From Limanda limanda (lineage: Eukaryota > Chordata > Actinopteri > Pleuronectiformes > Pleuronectidae), in NCBI RefSeq assembly GCF_963576545.1, contig NC_083647.1, forward strand, positions 4,197,507 to 4,261,506: a DNA stretch of 64,000 bases, in the 5' to 3' direction. Below, piece by piece: positions 1 through 11,758 of this stretch (positions are counted from its first letter, which is position 1; every line of letters starts with the position of its first letter). The notes under the pieces are model-generated. The model saw nothing but the letters and a program-made list of their open reading frames with translations, had not been told where the DNA came from and ran no database searches. The translations under genes were made by a program, and so were the position numbers.

Positions 1-880
1 GAGAAATTTAGCAGCTGACAAAATTCTTCAAGTTCACAAGTTCACAATAAACCCAAACACAACTACGATTAATGTGACAAGTGTGTTAAGCCAGCTGAGT
101 TGTCGGGCTGACGGTAGAGCACTAACGGCATGTGTGTACGGTCACATACGGTTATAACGCCCTGTCATAACAGCGCTAGCGTGCTAGCCACCATGCTAAC
201 TGCGGTGGTAACAGCGTAAAAACCCGTTGTCACGACTTTAATTCCACTGCTATCATGGCACTGTTTCTCAAACGCCGTCAGGTTAGAAGCAAACACTGGG
301 CATTAGTTAGTATCGGGAGTCCCTGCTGACTGTGTGTGGAAGCTGGGGGGAAGCTAGCTGCCTCCGTGTAGCTTGAAGCCGTGGATTTTAGTAAAGCAGT
401 TTGAAAAAACAAGACCGGGGAACCGCTGCGCTAAGAAATGATAACATCAGCATTTTGACCCGCTGGGTGTCACTTTATTTAGTTCTGTTAGTTGCCATCT
501 TTCAGTGTGTGTGAGGAAATCCGGGAGCAGGTAAATAAACACACGTGGACTTCTTCTCGAACATAGAGGTAGGCTTCTCTAAGCTCGTCTTCCGTTTCAC
601 CACCTACTGAATTGTTTTCAGACGTACAGTCGTCGGAAAAGCAAAAATCTAAAAGAGTCAGTGGGATCCGTGCGTCCCTCACGGAGAAGCATACTGGAGC
701 CTTTAGTCGACAAAAACTAATTACATTTTAGTTTAGTTTTAGTCACATTTAATAGCCAAATTAAACTCCTTTTCTTCCCTTCTCAGGTCCAGGGACCCCC
801 TGTTTTGTGTCTCCAGCTGCATAATAGTCTAGCTTGCAGTACTTAGGTTGTCCATTAGATATCCCTCTTAGCACAGGTCT
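1..880. other. Unassigned sequence at window start
   Basis: No gene is recognised here. A 64-codon open frame on the - strand (488-682) is acidic near its end and could be a first exon of an unknown gene or transposon, but I see no domain. The first 29 bases resemble sequence just outside the mesothelin last exon in both other units (near 31,375 and 57,140), and the similarity then stops abruptly. Confidence 0.3.
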
Positions 881-884
881 ATAG

Positions 885-1660
885 CAGGGGTCGGCAACCT
901 TTACTATCCAAAGAGCCATTTTGCCCCCTCTTCCCCCAAATAAAATTTGTCTGTAGCCGCAAAACATATTTGATAACAAAGCTAATAAAGTTTTTTATAA
1001 AGTTATACTATACTAAACTGTAGTTTGTTGCATTTATGAAATTATAGAATGACAATAAAGAAAACTGTTGACCTTTTATTGCTGTTTTTAACTGTTACAA
1101 CAAAGGAAAACACCAAACTCTTATGAAGAGGAGAAGACAATACATAGGTAAGTGTAGACCTTTTTTTAAATAAATTAAACATAGAGCTATGTAGGGCTAT
1201 TTGAGTCCTCCCCATATTTGTGGGAAATGTATGAAATAAGAAGTACCCTATTTTGAAATATATGAAAACATAGCTGCAGCCTAATAGCTTAAAAAGATAT
1301 ATTTAAGTTGGCGTAATGTGAAAACAAAAAGTGAGAGCAGGTCAGACTGAAGGCAGAGACAGAAACTGAAGCTCGGTAGAAACCAACTGCAGCTTCTGCG
1401 CTGATTTAGAAGCTGCGGCGCTGATCTCTGAGCAACTGAGACCAGAGAAACTCTGCATGTTTTCACTATTTCCATTGTTAAAAAGAAGCCGGTGAGTCAG
1501 TGACCGGCTGCTTCACGTGAACGAGCTTTGATCTCACTGTGTCTCTGAGCTATGTTTTAAAAAATGAATGTGAACGTCACGATTCACAAGTTATTGTGAG
1601 TTAGTCAACCACCAACCCAAAGGTTAAAATTCCGAATCTCTGCAGGCCTGTGAACTGAGC
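885..1660. repeat. hAT-like non-autonomous repeat fragments
   Basis: The sequence from about 888 (AGGGGTCGGCAACCTTTAC) looks like the terminal part of a hAT-type element. A segment at 1,140-1,290 recurs at 20,250-20,400. A segment near 1,490-1,530 is the reverse complement of part of the hAT element at 4,770-4,830. I found no complete ends or target duplication, so the boundaries are approximate. Confidence 0.45.
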
Positions 1661-2109
1661 CTTTAATCGGTATGAGTTAATTTATCATTAGACTTGGTGG
1701 TTTCTGAATGACATTTCCCATGCAAAATATTTTTTTTCAAAACAACTGTTCCACACATAAGGCCTCTTTCATGTTAATATTACTTTTATGCTTGATAGTG
1801 CTGTCATGTTAGAGTGTTCAACTGCAACTATGGCTGCACCCTGATTCGGGGGAAAGGGCCTTCCTTATCTCTTCAGTAGGTCACACAGTCATTTATAGCC
1901 TCATTAGCCTCTTTAACTGTTTAACTTGGATCTTGTCCCAGGGCAGGCTGCCGGCAGTTTCTGATGCCAGGCTGGCCACCTGCAGTTTCTGATGACACAT
2001 AGTATAAGTACATCATTTTAAAAATTAAATATTATGGGATAAACTAATGGAGCATAGCTTTTTTTTTTCCTGTTCAGTTCTCTAAGAATTATTTGACGAT
2101 CTTTACATT
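1661..2109. other. Intergenic sequence without recognised feature
   Basis: I see no splice-supported coding frame and no clear repeat structure in this stretch. Confidence 0.35.
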
Positions 2110-2776
2110 TTACTAGAGATGAGCCGGATACTCCGCTGAAACGAGTATCCGGTACGGATAGAGCACTTTTGCCGAGCACGAGTTTTATACGAGTAATACG
2201 AGTCAATATCTGTGCTCGGACTGAATGAAAATCCTCAGACAGCGGCACAGCGCTCCTCCCCTTCACACACCGCTCTGCTCACTGACACTCACTCACAGAA
2301 CAGCTCTCAGTCACTCAGGTTCGCGGGTCTTTTCCGTTTAGTTTGTTTTTATTTCAGTTTGTACTTACTTATTAACCAGTAGAGTTCTGTTAAACGTGGG
2401 TTCGTTCAGACGTGGTGCTGGTAGAAAGCGACTCGCGTTGCGTCTCTGCCTGTCGGAGATTTTTTTTTTTTTTTTTTCGCTGCATTGCTCTTGTTCACAT
2501 GAATGTGATTATACCGTGTTATTTTTAATTATCCTCATCCGAAGCAGGAGAGACCCGCGTCTCCTGTCAATCCTGTCCGTAGAACACAATCTCCCCGCCC
2601 CCCTCTCTCTCTCTGTCTCTCTCTTACTCACTCATACACACACTCACTCACACACACACACACCTGGTGTAGAAATAAATTTAAAGAAAATAAAAATAAA
2701 AAAATCATAAAAAAAATTAAAATCACACCCACTTCCGGGTTAGGCCCCGCCCACTCCGAGTACGGAAACGGATTAT
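2110..2776. repeat. Interspersed repeat with CT/CA microsatellite
   Basis: The stretch opens with a GAGCCGGATACTCCGC motif followed by its imperfect inverse (GAGTATCCGGTACGGAT) and closes near 2,760 with CCGAGTACGGAAACGGATT, as expected for a DNA-transposon derivative. It contains a T-run at 2,460-2,478 and a CT then CA microsatellite at about 2,601-2,663. The open frame that crosses it is low complexity and not a gene. Confidence 0.4.
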
Positions 2777-4115
2777 GGTCACTTGTATTAAGCTGCATCA
2801 CGGATTCCAAAAGTGGTGTGCATGCACCCCTAGGGGTGCACAAGCTGTTGTAAAGAGGACCCTTTGTAATTTTTTTGATGTACACATAATTTCTAGCTGT
2901 TAGATTACAATACGGTATTCAAATCTTTCTTAATTTGATCATGTAATGTGGAAAAAAATGGACAAATAACTGTAGATGAAATATTGTTTGAAAAGACAGA
3001 AAATAGTTCAATAACTAAAGTGATAGGCTTTCGGTTTTTCAGAAAAGACAAACAAATTAACCAAATATGGAATATATATTTATTAATAATTTCACTCCAA
3101 AAGGTTATGATAATAGATGAATATTGACATACTTATAACAATGTCTGTCAATTATTTAACATAAGAGGTATTTCTGTGTTTGACTTTGATCTCCTTGAGT
3201 TGCTGGATGGTCTTAGATCACACCTTTAGAGGACTCATCATAGAATGGGGTATAGTCTGGATCACTTATGTCATCATTGGATGGTCTTCGATCACAAGGA
3301 CTTATCAAAGGATGGGGTATAGTCTGGACAGCTTATGACATCCTTCGATGGTCTCTGATCACACCTTCAAAGGACTCATCAAAGGATGGGGTATAGTCTG
3401 GATCGCTTATATGTCATAAGCGATCATCAGATATGACCTCTTCATAGTGTTCAACAACATCAACGGGAGTGTTTAAGGTATTGTCTGCTCCATCTGAAAC
3501 AGTCTTGGCCTGGTACATGCTGCTTCATTTCTTCAACTGCATCAATGTCTTTTTCAGTGGATGAGGCCTGATCGGTGTCAGAATTGTCAAGTGCATCTCC
3601 TACTAAAAAGGAAAAACATTTAAATCCTTTGATGTTTACAGTCACAAATGTGTGATCATTCTGAAAAAAATTCATTGCCTCGTGGTCACATGTATTAAGC
3701 TGCATCATGGATTCCCAAAGTGGTGTGCATGCACGCCTAGGGGTGCACAAGCTGTTGTAAAGCGGAACCTTTGTAATTTTTTTGATGTACACATAATTTC
3801 TAGCTGTTAGATTACAATACGGTATTCAAATCTTTCTTAATTTGATCATGTAATGTGGAAAAATTTAGACAAAAACTGTAGATGAAATATTGTTTGAAAA
3901 GACAGAAAATAGTAAAATAACTAAATAACTAAAGTTATAGGCTTTTTGTTTTTCAGAAAACACAATCAAATTAACGAAATATTGAATATATGATCTTTAT
4001 TCATAATTTCACTCAAAAAGGTTATGATAATAGATGAATATTGACATACTAATAACAATATCTGTCAATTATGTAACATAAGAGGTATTTCTGTGTTTGA
4101 GTGTGATCTTCTCTT
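2777..4115. repeat. Direct duplication, about 910 bp apart
   Basis: Bases 2,777-3,190 and 3,685-4,115 are close copies, sharing for example GGTGTGCATGCAC and TTTTTTTGATGTACACATAA. Each copy ends with the same GAGGTATTTCTGTGTTTGA segment. A - strand open frame (3,460-3,792) lies across the second copy, but I recognise no protein family in it. Confidence 0.55.
3204..3430. repeat. Short tandem repeat, about three units of 65-75 bp
   Basis: The phrase GGATGGGGTATAGTCTGGA recurs three times, each preceded by GGATGGTCT(T/C)(A/C/T)GATCACA. A single further unit follows the second copy of the flanking duplication near 4,122-4,170. Confidence 0.6.
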
Positions 4116-4503
4116 GAGTTGCTGGATGGTATTTGATCACACCTTCAGAGGACTCATCATAGGATGGTGTAGAGTCATTTTTTCCATCTTTTGTCTCAAA
4201 CTTCAAGAACTTTTGTCAGGGGTGTTAGGATGTTGTTAAAAAAATTTATATTAGAATAGAAATGATATTAAACTAAGCTATTACGATTATCGTAATTTTT
4301 TAAATCCCTATTAATGGAGAAAATGGTCACATTTGTGGGTGCAAAACAGAGGGGAGGGGCTAAGAGGTGAAATGGGGTTGGGCCTTGGTTTGTGTTATAG
4401 TTTGCATGACATGAGTCTCTGTGGATATTATGCAGCTGCTGTTCAGGATACTTCACTTTTATATGAAGACACTGTATTTAAAAGAATTGAAGAAACTATA
4501 GAT

Positions 4504-5408
4504 TCTCAAACTGTGTGGCGCGCCCCAACAGGTGGGGCACGCGACGGGGAGGAGGTAATGTGAGGCGGAACTAATATTAGAGCCGAACTAATGTTTTGAC
4601 GTCTGCATCTCTTTAACGGCGGAGCAGTTAACAAATCGCTCTTTCGCCGTAGCCAGGGGTCGGCAGCCCGCGGCTTCAGCCCCTCTGCAGCGGCTCCCTG
4701 TGCAGTGTTGTGCACGTCGCGCACACGCTCAGGCCCCGGGGCTCCGCCCTGCCCCTACTCACTCGCTCAGAGACACACACAGTCGGATCAGAGCTCGTTC
4801 ACGTGAGGCAGCCGGTCAGGGACAAACAAGAGACAGTGTTCAAAAACCAAGTTGAAAAGAAAGTACGATGAAACCTGTCTTGCTCTTGGGATCACAGTCA
4901 ATGTGGTAGGACATGAGGAGAGACAAGTGTGTATTTTATGTCTGAAAAGTGAAAACTCTATGAGACCAAACAAATTAAGAAGACACTTAGAAACATTACA
5001 CCCCAGTCACATGCATGTGTTCTTTTTGGTTGAGCTTCATCATCTTTGTAACAAAGTGATTTTAATTGAATTAATTTTTTCTCTATTATTGAAAAAGTAC
5101 AGACTGATGAAGGAATGTACTGATAAATGTCACCAAAAGTACTTCAATTAAGTTGAATTTAAGCAAAGTTATGGCACTATTTTTTAAAATAAGCGACAAA
5201 TGTCATAAAAACTTGTTTGAAAAAGGATTTTTCAAACAACTTTTTGTCAGAAATTCATGAAAGTAATGTGGATTTAATGTTCATGTGTATGTTATGTAAA
5301 TACACATGTTAAACTTCGCCCATTTTGTTGGGGCGGGGGAGCGGGTGGGGAATGAAAATTATTTTAGACCCAAAGTGGGGCATGACAGAAAAAGTTTGAG
5401 AACCACTG
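4504..5408 (+). mobile_element. hAT-type DNA transposon fragment with 8-bp target duplication
   Basis: The 8-bp direct repeat CTATAGAT flanks this element at 4,496-4,503 and 5,409-5,416. The right end reads AAAGTTTGAGAACCACTG, whose inverse matches the left end TCTCAAACTGTG except that the outermost seven bases are missing on the left. The 8-bp duplication and the CAGTGGTTCTCAAACTTT end are typical of hAT elements. The middle holds a piece of a BED-type zinc finger protein. At 0.9 kb it is a deleted, non-autonomous copy. Confidence 0.75.
4852..5151 (+). pseudogene. hAT transposase N-terminal fragment with BED zinc finger
   Basis: The 99-codon frame carries CILCLK, then PNKLRRHLETLHP about 17 residues later. 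This is the C-x2-C...H-x-4/5-H pattern of BED fingers in hAT transposases related to ZBED5 and SCAND3-like proteins. The frame after HPSH runs into low-value hydrophobic sequence and stops, and no catalytic domain follows. It is an internal-deletion relic of the surrounding transposon, not a host gene. The family call rests on the motif only. Confidence 0.6.
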
Positions 5409-5514
5409 CTATAGATGAATGTACTTGTTGAAGTTAAGTCAGTGATTTGTTGGTCTGGTTCATGAACATTTAATTTAAATTGAGTGTGGGACTGTTTTTG
5501 TTTGTATCCTTCAG

Positions 5515-6267
5515 ACTGCTGTAAAATATGTGCAATCTCCCTTTATATTGGAGAACCTCCGTGAAGAAATTAAGGAAAGGAACTTTCAGAATATGGAGCT
5601 GTCTCAACAATATACTGCTCTGAAGGCGCACATGTCCAGCAGAGAAGCCGCCTGGAAGAAGGAGAAGAAAATCATGCAGGGGACAGAGTCTGAGAGACTC
5701 CAGGAGGAATTGAAGATTGAGGTCAAGAAGGTTAAGAAGCAATTGAGACTCCAACAGAAAGACTTCATATCCTTGAGTACTCGTTTGCAAAGCCAGGAGG
5801 AAGAGACCCAAAAGATCACACAGGAGCTAAGGGAAAAGTGCAACCAGGTTAACGAGATGGAATCAGCCCTCCAAGAAAGGGATCGAGTGATCGCCAGGGT
5901 CATGGGAGAGAAAACGGCGCAGGACGAGAGAAACAAGGAGCTCACAGCCACTGCGACAAAAGTCCTCCAGAACGAGACTGAGTGTCAGTCAGAGATCAAT
6001 GCTGTGAAGGACAATCTGAGACGGGAGCAGGTGGAGAAGGAGGCCTGCTTCGAGAGAATAAAGGCGCTGGAGAGACTGGTCGAGGCCACAGAAGAAAACT
6101 GGGTGAGAAAGCAGGAGGCCACTATTCTCCAAAAGGATCAGATGATCGCCATCGCCATCAGTAAAGTTATGTCACTGGAAGAAAGCAACCGGGAGCTAAT
6201 GTCAAGGATGCAAGGCTTCGAGACCGCAGTCCTCCAGTTTTTAAATAGAATTCTAACAAACCCATAA
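5515..6267 (+). CDS. Orphan coiled-coil exon, 3' end of unknown gene
   Basis: A polypyrimidine tract and CAG at 5,512-5,514 are followed by an open frame with no ATG at its start. It opens with codons for TAVKYVQSPF, so it looks like a terminal exon of about 250 codons. It ends at TAA 6,265-6,267. The protein is almost entirely charged heptad-like sequence rich in Glu, Lys, Gln and Arg, as in golgin, centrosomal or ciliary coiled-coil proteins. It has no interruptions. I cannot name the family. No upstream exons are visible in the 5 kb before it, which is transposon-rich. It could be the last exon of a gene with far upstream exons, or a stranded duplicate. Codon usage is GC-richer than its surroundings, which supports real coding origin. 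Confidence 0.6.
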   Translation, partial: TAVKYVQSPFILENLREEIKERNFQNMELSQQYTALKAHMSSREAAWKKEKKIMQGTESERLQEELKIEVKKVKKQLRLQQKDFISLSTRLQSQEEETQKITQELREKCNQVNEMESALQERDRVIARVMGEKTAQDERNKELTATATKVLQNETECQSEINAVKDNLRREQVEKEACFERIKALERLVEATEENWVRKQEATILQKDQMIAIAISKVMSLEESNRELMSRMQGFETAVLQFLNRILTNP

Positions 6268-6636
6268 ATGAGAATGGATAAAATTGTAAGTCATCCTTTT
6301 CTTAAGCACCATGTGTCCTTTTATTATTATTATGTATTATTTATTATTATTCACCAATTATTATTTGTTGAAATTGCATATTTCTTACTTCAATCAAAAC
6401 AAACGCATTATTTTTCTCTGTGGAAGTGCACCTCAAAGGCAAGACTAATATTCATGTAAAGCATAGCGGGTTTATCAGTGAGAGGTTACATAATTATGTT
6501 TGATAATGTTGAAAGAATGTGTCACTTCATGAGATTGTTCAAGACATTAAGTTTTATAATATAAAACTTTACCACCTGGAAAAATGTCTCTGTGAGATTA
6601 GTGCCTCCTCTTCTAACCCGAGAAAAAGATTGGACA
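6268..6636. other. AT-rich intergenic sequence
   Basis: This stretch includes an imperfect TTA/TAT repeat at about 6,318-6,350. No gene is seen. Confidence 0.4.
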
Positions 6637-8418
6637 TTAAAGGCCCCATATTTTACACCTTTCTGGGATTTAATTAGAGGTATTGGTACCCCTAAGATGA
6701 TAAATCAGTGGTTTAAAGTCGAAAAAACAACTGCCTCTCTGTGGAGCTGCAGATAGAACAGGCTGCTTTCGCCTGCCTCTTGAATCCCTCCTCTGATTGG
6801 TTGACTACAATTTAGAGTTACACGAGACCAGACCTGACTCATTCTGGTGCATTTCTCTGGTAAACACAGCTGAAAGTCACTTTGTAATGTTTGAATACCA
6901 CTCTAGAAAACCACCCACATATTTACAGTCGGTTACAACAAGATGTTTCTGAATGGTTAGTTACACCCTCCTCATGTTTGTTCAGGTTTTGACAGGACAG
7001 TTGGCCAATGTAGGAGTTTCACTTGTAGTAATGTAAACTTTACTCCGTAGTGAGCACACACCGACACGGCACGTCTGAAGAAATAAATCGTAACCGCTGG
7101 TCTCAAACCATTAGATTCTTAGGAGGAATGTGCATGGACACATTCTCTTGCTTGCATCCCTCCACCCTGCAGTGTTTCTTCAGTGTTGTTTGTTTTGGTT
7201 AGCCGGTGGTAGCTAACAAGCTGCCATCTAAGCAACATGTCTCATGGATTAAAGTTTTCCGTCGCTATGACGGATTTCCGTCAACTCCGCTCGCATAAGG
7301 CGTAAAAAGCCGAGTATAAATCGGCCTTCCGGAGTCGCAATTCCAGTTTCATACCCGGAAACTGCGGAAACCACGGAAGATTTAGAAGAACGAATATAGA
7401 CCAAAATAGAAGAGCACTTGGCAGAAAAGATCCGAAACTATGAACACTAGTATAACCCGTCACTGACCGGCGGATTTGTCCGCCAGAAAAAGGCTCTGAG
7501 GAGCCGCCGTGGCGATGTATATAAACGTATGCCACACACGAAGAAGAGCCGACTTCAACAAAAAACATTACTCCGGCTAGTGGTCTGGCGGTGAATTGCG
7601 TTGCAACACGCGCCACTGTAGGGGAACTATAAACCAAAACGAGTCCGTAGAAGCTGCGTGCGTGCGTGCGTAAAAAACGACTATAAATCGGCCTTAAAAA
7701 TGAGATCGATGCAGATCCGAAGAGAAAAAAAAATAGGGGGGGGGGGTGTAACACTGATATGATTTGCAATAACTTCACCAATCAGCTGTGATTTTTTAAC
7801 CTTTTGTTTGTGAACCATGCCTTGCGTCTTTCTCATGTTTGAATGGATAAGTTGACGCGGCATTTTTAAAAAAAATCCATGCGTTGGCATATAATTGTTC
7901 TTGAAAGCATTGTGGAAATAAATGCTTGCTCTGACAACTTGTGCAGACGTTTTGTCATTTATAGCCCATTAACACGAATGGTGAAGTCTTGCAAAAAAAT
8001 ATTGGTTTTATGCCCTAGCTTTAAACTAGTAAGTGATAATGGACCACGTGAAGTTCAAATATCGAGGCGGTAAGCAGCCACGACCCAAAGTGAGTGCCGA
8101 TTTTTTTTTTCAGTCAGATGATTTTTTTTTGCTTTAATCCCTGCATGTCTGCTTGGTGCCGCGTTCGGTGTCCAGGTGGTGGGAGCAGGCTGGACTGATA
8201 CCGGCTGGGTGGGGCTGAGAGACAAGTGCGATCCCGAATGACATCATACCAGGAAGTACAAAACGAGACATTTCGATAACATATTTATGAGATTGGACCG
8301 AGTAAAAAAGTCTGCGGAGTCACTGTTTTCATAGTTTGAGGGTCCCTACTGACCCCTTCAAGTAATTATGGATAGCAAAAGCCCAGAAAATGTATCTCAC
8401 ACCATATGGGCCCTTTAA
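6637..8418. mobile_element. TTAA-flanked DNA element of about 1.8 kb
   Basis: TTAA lies at both edges (6,637-6,640 and 8,415-8,418). Just inside are AGGCCCCATAT on the left and, inverted, AGGGCCCATAT on the right. TTAA target sites with inverted ends suggest a piggyBac-like or other TTAA-specific non-autonomous element. The interior repeats the phrase TATAAATCGGCCTT (near 7,315 and 7,683) and contains a G-run at 7,737-7,747. The long - strand frame at 7,281-7,781 is not recognisable as a protein. Family assignment is tentative. Confidence 0.5.
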
Positions 8419-9795
8419 AGGGATAGTTCACTGAAATAAGAAAATGCACTCACCACAATGTCAATGGAGGTGTGGGTGAAGTGTTTGAGTCAACAAAACA
8501 CCTCTGGAGTTTAAGGGATAAACTTTGTGGCACCAGAATCCAATATACAATTAAAGTCAATGGCGACATACGTACATTTCAGACATCTTAAAACAACAGA
8601 AAAAACTATACTTTATAATTAACATGCCTCCATACTGCTCCTGTGGAGTCATTCAACTGTCCACAAGCCGTGACATTCATATTCAACTAGAAAAGTGTAA
8701 TTTGCCCATCCTCTGATATCGTCCTATGAGATGCTAGGTTTGCTAGCTTAGTCTACTCCCAGTGGACATTTAGGCTTATAACACAGTGTAAATTACCTCG
8801 TTTCGAGATGTTTAAGATAGAAAACAGAGTAACATTTTTCCAGTTCAATTTTAACCAGAATAATTCAGGTAAGATTAGAACATGAATGTCAAATTTTGAA
8901 TGTTACAGCATGAGTAAAACTCAGTAGTGAAAAAAGCCCCCATGCAGAAACAGTTGGAGTATCATTTGTCTTAAACTGCAGTGCAAACTTTGGGATAGAA
9001 CACAAATTCTATCCACAAATTCAACACAATTTTTTCATAACTTTTTCATATTATTACTAAACCTGCCTGTTCTCTTTTACTATGTTACTGCTCTGGAGCA
9101 ACTTCCTTGTCATTAGTGAGTCCTCCTCAAACTGTTTTACAATGTGCTGTCACTTTTTATTGTTTGTGTGCTGGACATTTATTTAACCAATGTTATTTTT
9201 CATACTTTGCATGTCCACAACTCTTCAAAATAAAGCGTTGTAATATATCTTGACATAATGCGTTGCAGCAACAAAATGCGCATTGTGCTTTTACTGAAAT
9301 GACACATTTGTAAAGAGCCATTTCGGAAGTCAACTTGGTCTGCAGATTGAAGGCACACTGACCCTCCCCCAACGACTGGAAGGCACTGTTTGTTTTTTTA
9401 TTCATGTGATATTAATACTGAACGTATCGAGTGCAGCTAATAAGTGTGAAGCCAATAAGATAAACTGTTCAAGTTCACATACAGATGGACAGACAGCAAG
9501 ACTGTTTATCAGTTTTACAGTGCCACTTATCAAAGAAATGCATGTTTTACGTGTCTTTGCAAGGATTGTATCTTCCAAAAACCAGCAGATTAGATAACCT
9601 CTGACTTCAAGTGTGTGTGTGAATGTTTGTCTTTCAAAAAAAAAAACAGCTTGTGACGGATCAACACCAATGGGTGCACCTGTAAAACATTCCATTCACC
9701 ACACCCAGCATCACATTATCAACGCAAGCATTATGTAAAAGTAATTACTGGATTTGGGCAGGTCATAACTTCATTGCACCTGTCTGCTTACAGGT
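8419..9795. other. Intergenic sequence upstream of calpain A
   Basis: The first bases (AAGGGATAGTTCACTGAAAT) match the general form of a common fish DNA-repeat end. The rest is AT-rich with no supported exon. Similarity to the region upstream of calpain B starts only at about 9,795. Confidence 0.4.
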
Positions 9796-9849
9796 AAAAA
9801 TGCAGGTAGACTTGATTGTACGCTGAGTCGTGGCCTCAGACCTTTGGAG

Positions 9850-9927
9850 GCATTATAAGATCGAGAGCTTCTACATCATATGTGTTGATCCACCCAAACT
9901 CAACACATTCTCTCTGTGCCTGCTGAG
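9850..9927 (+). promoter_or_regulatory. Putative promoter and 5' non-coding exon of calpain A
   Basis: A TATAA motif at 9,854-9,858 is followed by a short segment ending TGCTGAG, then donor GTAAGA at 9,928. The matching segment with the same donor occurs before calpain B at 40,551/40,552. The first coding exon has an acceptor 18 bases before its ATG, so an upstream non-coding exon is required and this is the best candidate. The start site is inferred. Confidence 0.45.
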
Positions 9928-10191
9928 GTAAGAACGCCAATGTCACTTACAATTATGGAACTTGTGGTGTTGTCATTCTGAGTTTCTCTATTGAACAATT
10001 GTTGTTACACAGGAGACATTGAAAATAACTTACTTCTACTGCAATCTTACATAACAACCACAACAACAAAAAAGTGTGGTGATCACAACAGTAGATAGCT
10101 TCGCGTTTTAACTTCTCGTCACAATTTTATATTAGGAAAAAGGAAATTGAGTGTTGCCTGTATTTTTCGGTATTATGTATTCTGGACTATG

Positions 10192-10302
10192 GTGCATGCA
10201 AAGGCTGAGAAATGCACCTGTTACATCTTTAGTCCTGTGACAACAACAACTGCAGGTGTCAGTGCTTCTGCTGCTCCGGCTGGTTCAGTTGGCAGCATGT
10301 GA
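10192..10302 (+). other. Small conserved open frame in calpain A intron 1
   Basis: An ATG-initiated frame of 36 codons encodes MVHAKAEKCTCYIFSPVTTT and then a Ser/Ala/Gly-rich end. The counterpart in unit B (40,782-40,910) stays open and differs by an in-frame 6-bp indel and an altered stop. It may be by chance, because the units are similar overall. Confidence 0.25.
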
Positions 10303-11669
10303 GGAAACTAAAAGTACATGTATTTTCTTGTAATGCCAAGATTCATTGAATCACAAAGATGGCCAAATGTTATAGATCGAAATGCATTTCTTTCCAATAT
10401 ATTTTGGAACACTTTAGAGGCCTAAAGGGTATTATCTAAAGGCGTACTACTTACTTTGTTACATGTTACAGCAAATAAGCTGTCCAGATGAAACATATCA
10501 TTAAGAAAAATTGGGACATCATTGAGAAGGATCATTCCTTAAGGGAGGTATTCTTTGAACCCCAGGGTTCAGTTTAAAAGGGCAACAACTACCAAGTCAG
10601 GAGTTAACTTCCTGCTCCTAAACCTGACACTCGGCTTTGTCAACCCAAGAGCAACTTCTGCTGTGGTAATTGCAATCATTGAAACAATATGGTTAAAAAC
10701 ACTTTTAAAGATGTATTTACCAACAAAATGTAATTTATCACCAGTATCATAAGATGTAACAACACCCATGTTGTGTCCCAAATTAGTGATCTTGTGGTTG
10801 TTTCAGTGTAGGCCTCACTAAAAAGCGGCTGAGGGACAGAGTGGCGGGGCATAGGTATCCACTCGAAACAGGGAATCTGAATTATGGCCAAACACTATTT
10901 AGAAGCCCAACATGGGAGCGATAAAACTTTAAAAGTGTATTGAAGTAATCAGCTCTGATGCCATGGGCGGGGACAAAATCAAACGCCTTAAACAAATAGA
11001 GGCAAATTTGATCCGTGTACTTAAAGGCACCAGTTACCTTTTCTCAACCCTAACCCTGACCCATTTGTATTAATAGTAATAATATTAATAATAATTATAA
11101 TTTGCACATCACTTTTGGGGGAGCTAGTGGGAGGAGTTTTCTGAGGTGCTGTATTCGAGGAATATGTTTCTAGGGGGCATGTGTGAAAGGTAAACAGTCA
11201 GTCTTGTACAGCAGAATGTACAACATGTTATATGGGCCTGCCAGCCCATTGGTAAGGAGCCTATCGTTAGTGAAGGACGAAGAGCGCCCCCAAAGCAAGT
11301 GGAAGTTGTCAACAAAGCCGAGGTAGTTAGCTGAGCTGGCGGACTGGAGCCAGCTCATTATTCTGCTCTAGTGATCACCAGATAACATGGGTGTTTTCCT
11401 TAAACAACATCTGGTGTTGTACAGTTGACAGAGTAAAACAAGTTCATTAAGGTAAAGCGAACCAAATGTCTCAGTGGCTCGGTTGTTTAATGAGATCGTC
11501 ATCAGTTTTTTATACTATCTATATATTTTTACCAAAATGATTTATACTGTATTCTAAACTTGTCGTTGACACGGACATATTATATTTACTCGCGATGGGT
11601 ATTTGTTTCACGTTTATTGCAACGAGACCTTCAGTACATCACCGCACTTCACACGGGCACTTTGTGAAA

Positions 11670-11758
11670 ATGACGAATCTGGAAGTGTTGCTATTGGCAG
11701 CAGCCAGTGCAGGTAGCGGGGCAAATTGCCTGAAACTCACGATACCGGGATTTGATCG
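11670..11758 (+). other. Possible mini-exon in calpain A intron 1
   Basis: An ATG frame of about 30 codons beginning MTNLEVLLLAAAS ends at GATCG followed by GTGAGA, a good splice donor. The 89-bp counterpart in unit B (42,612-42,700) is also open and has GTTAGA at the same place. No family is recognised, and transposon origin is possible. Confidence 0.2.

Noticed and set aside
2396..2710. 104-codon + strand frame
   Set aside because: It is composed of T-run, CT and CA microsatellite translation and is low complexity.
3204..3430. Spaced repeats considered as a CRISPR-like array
   Set aside because: The units are contiguous degenerate tandem repeats of 65-75 bp in a vertebrate genome, without unique spacers.
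7281..7781. 166-codon frame on the - strand
   Set aside because: It lies inside the TTAA-flanked element, with no domain, no conservation seen and a poly-C/poly-F segment from a G-run.
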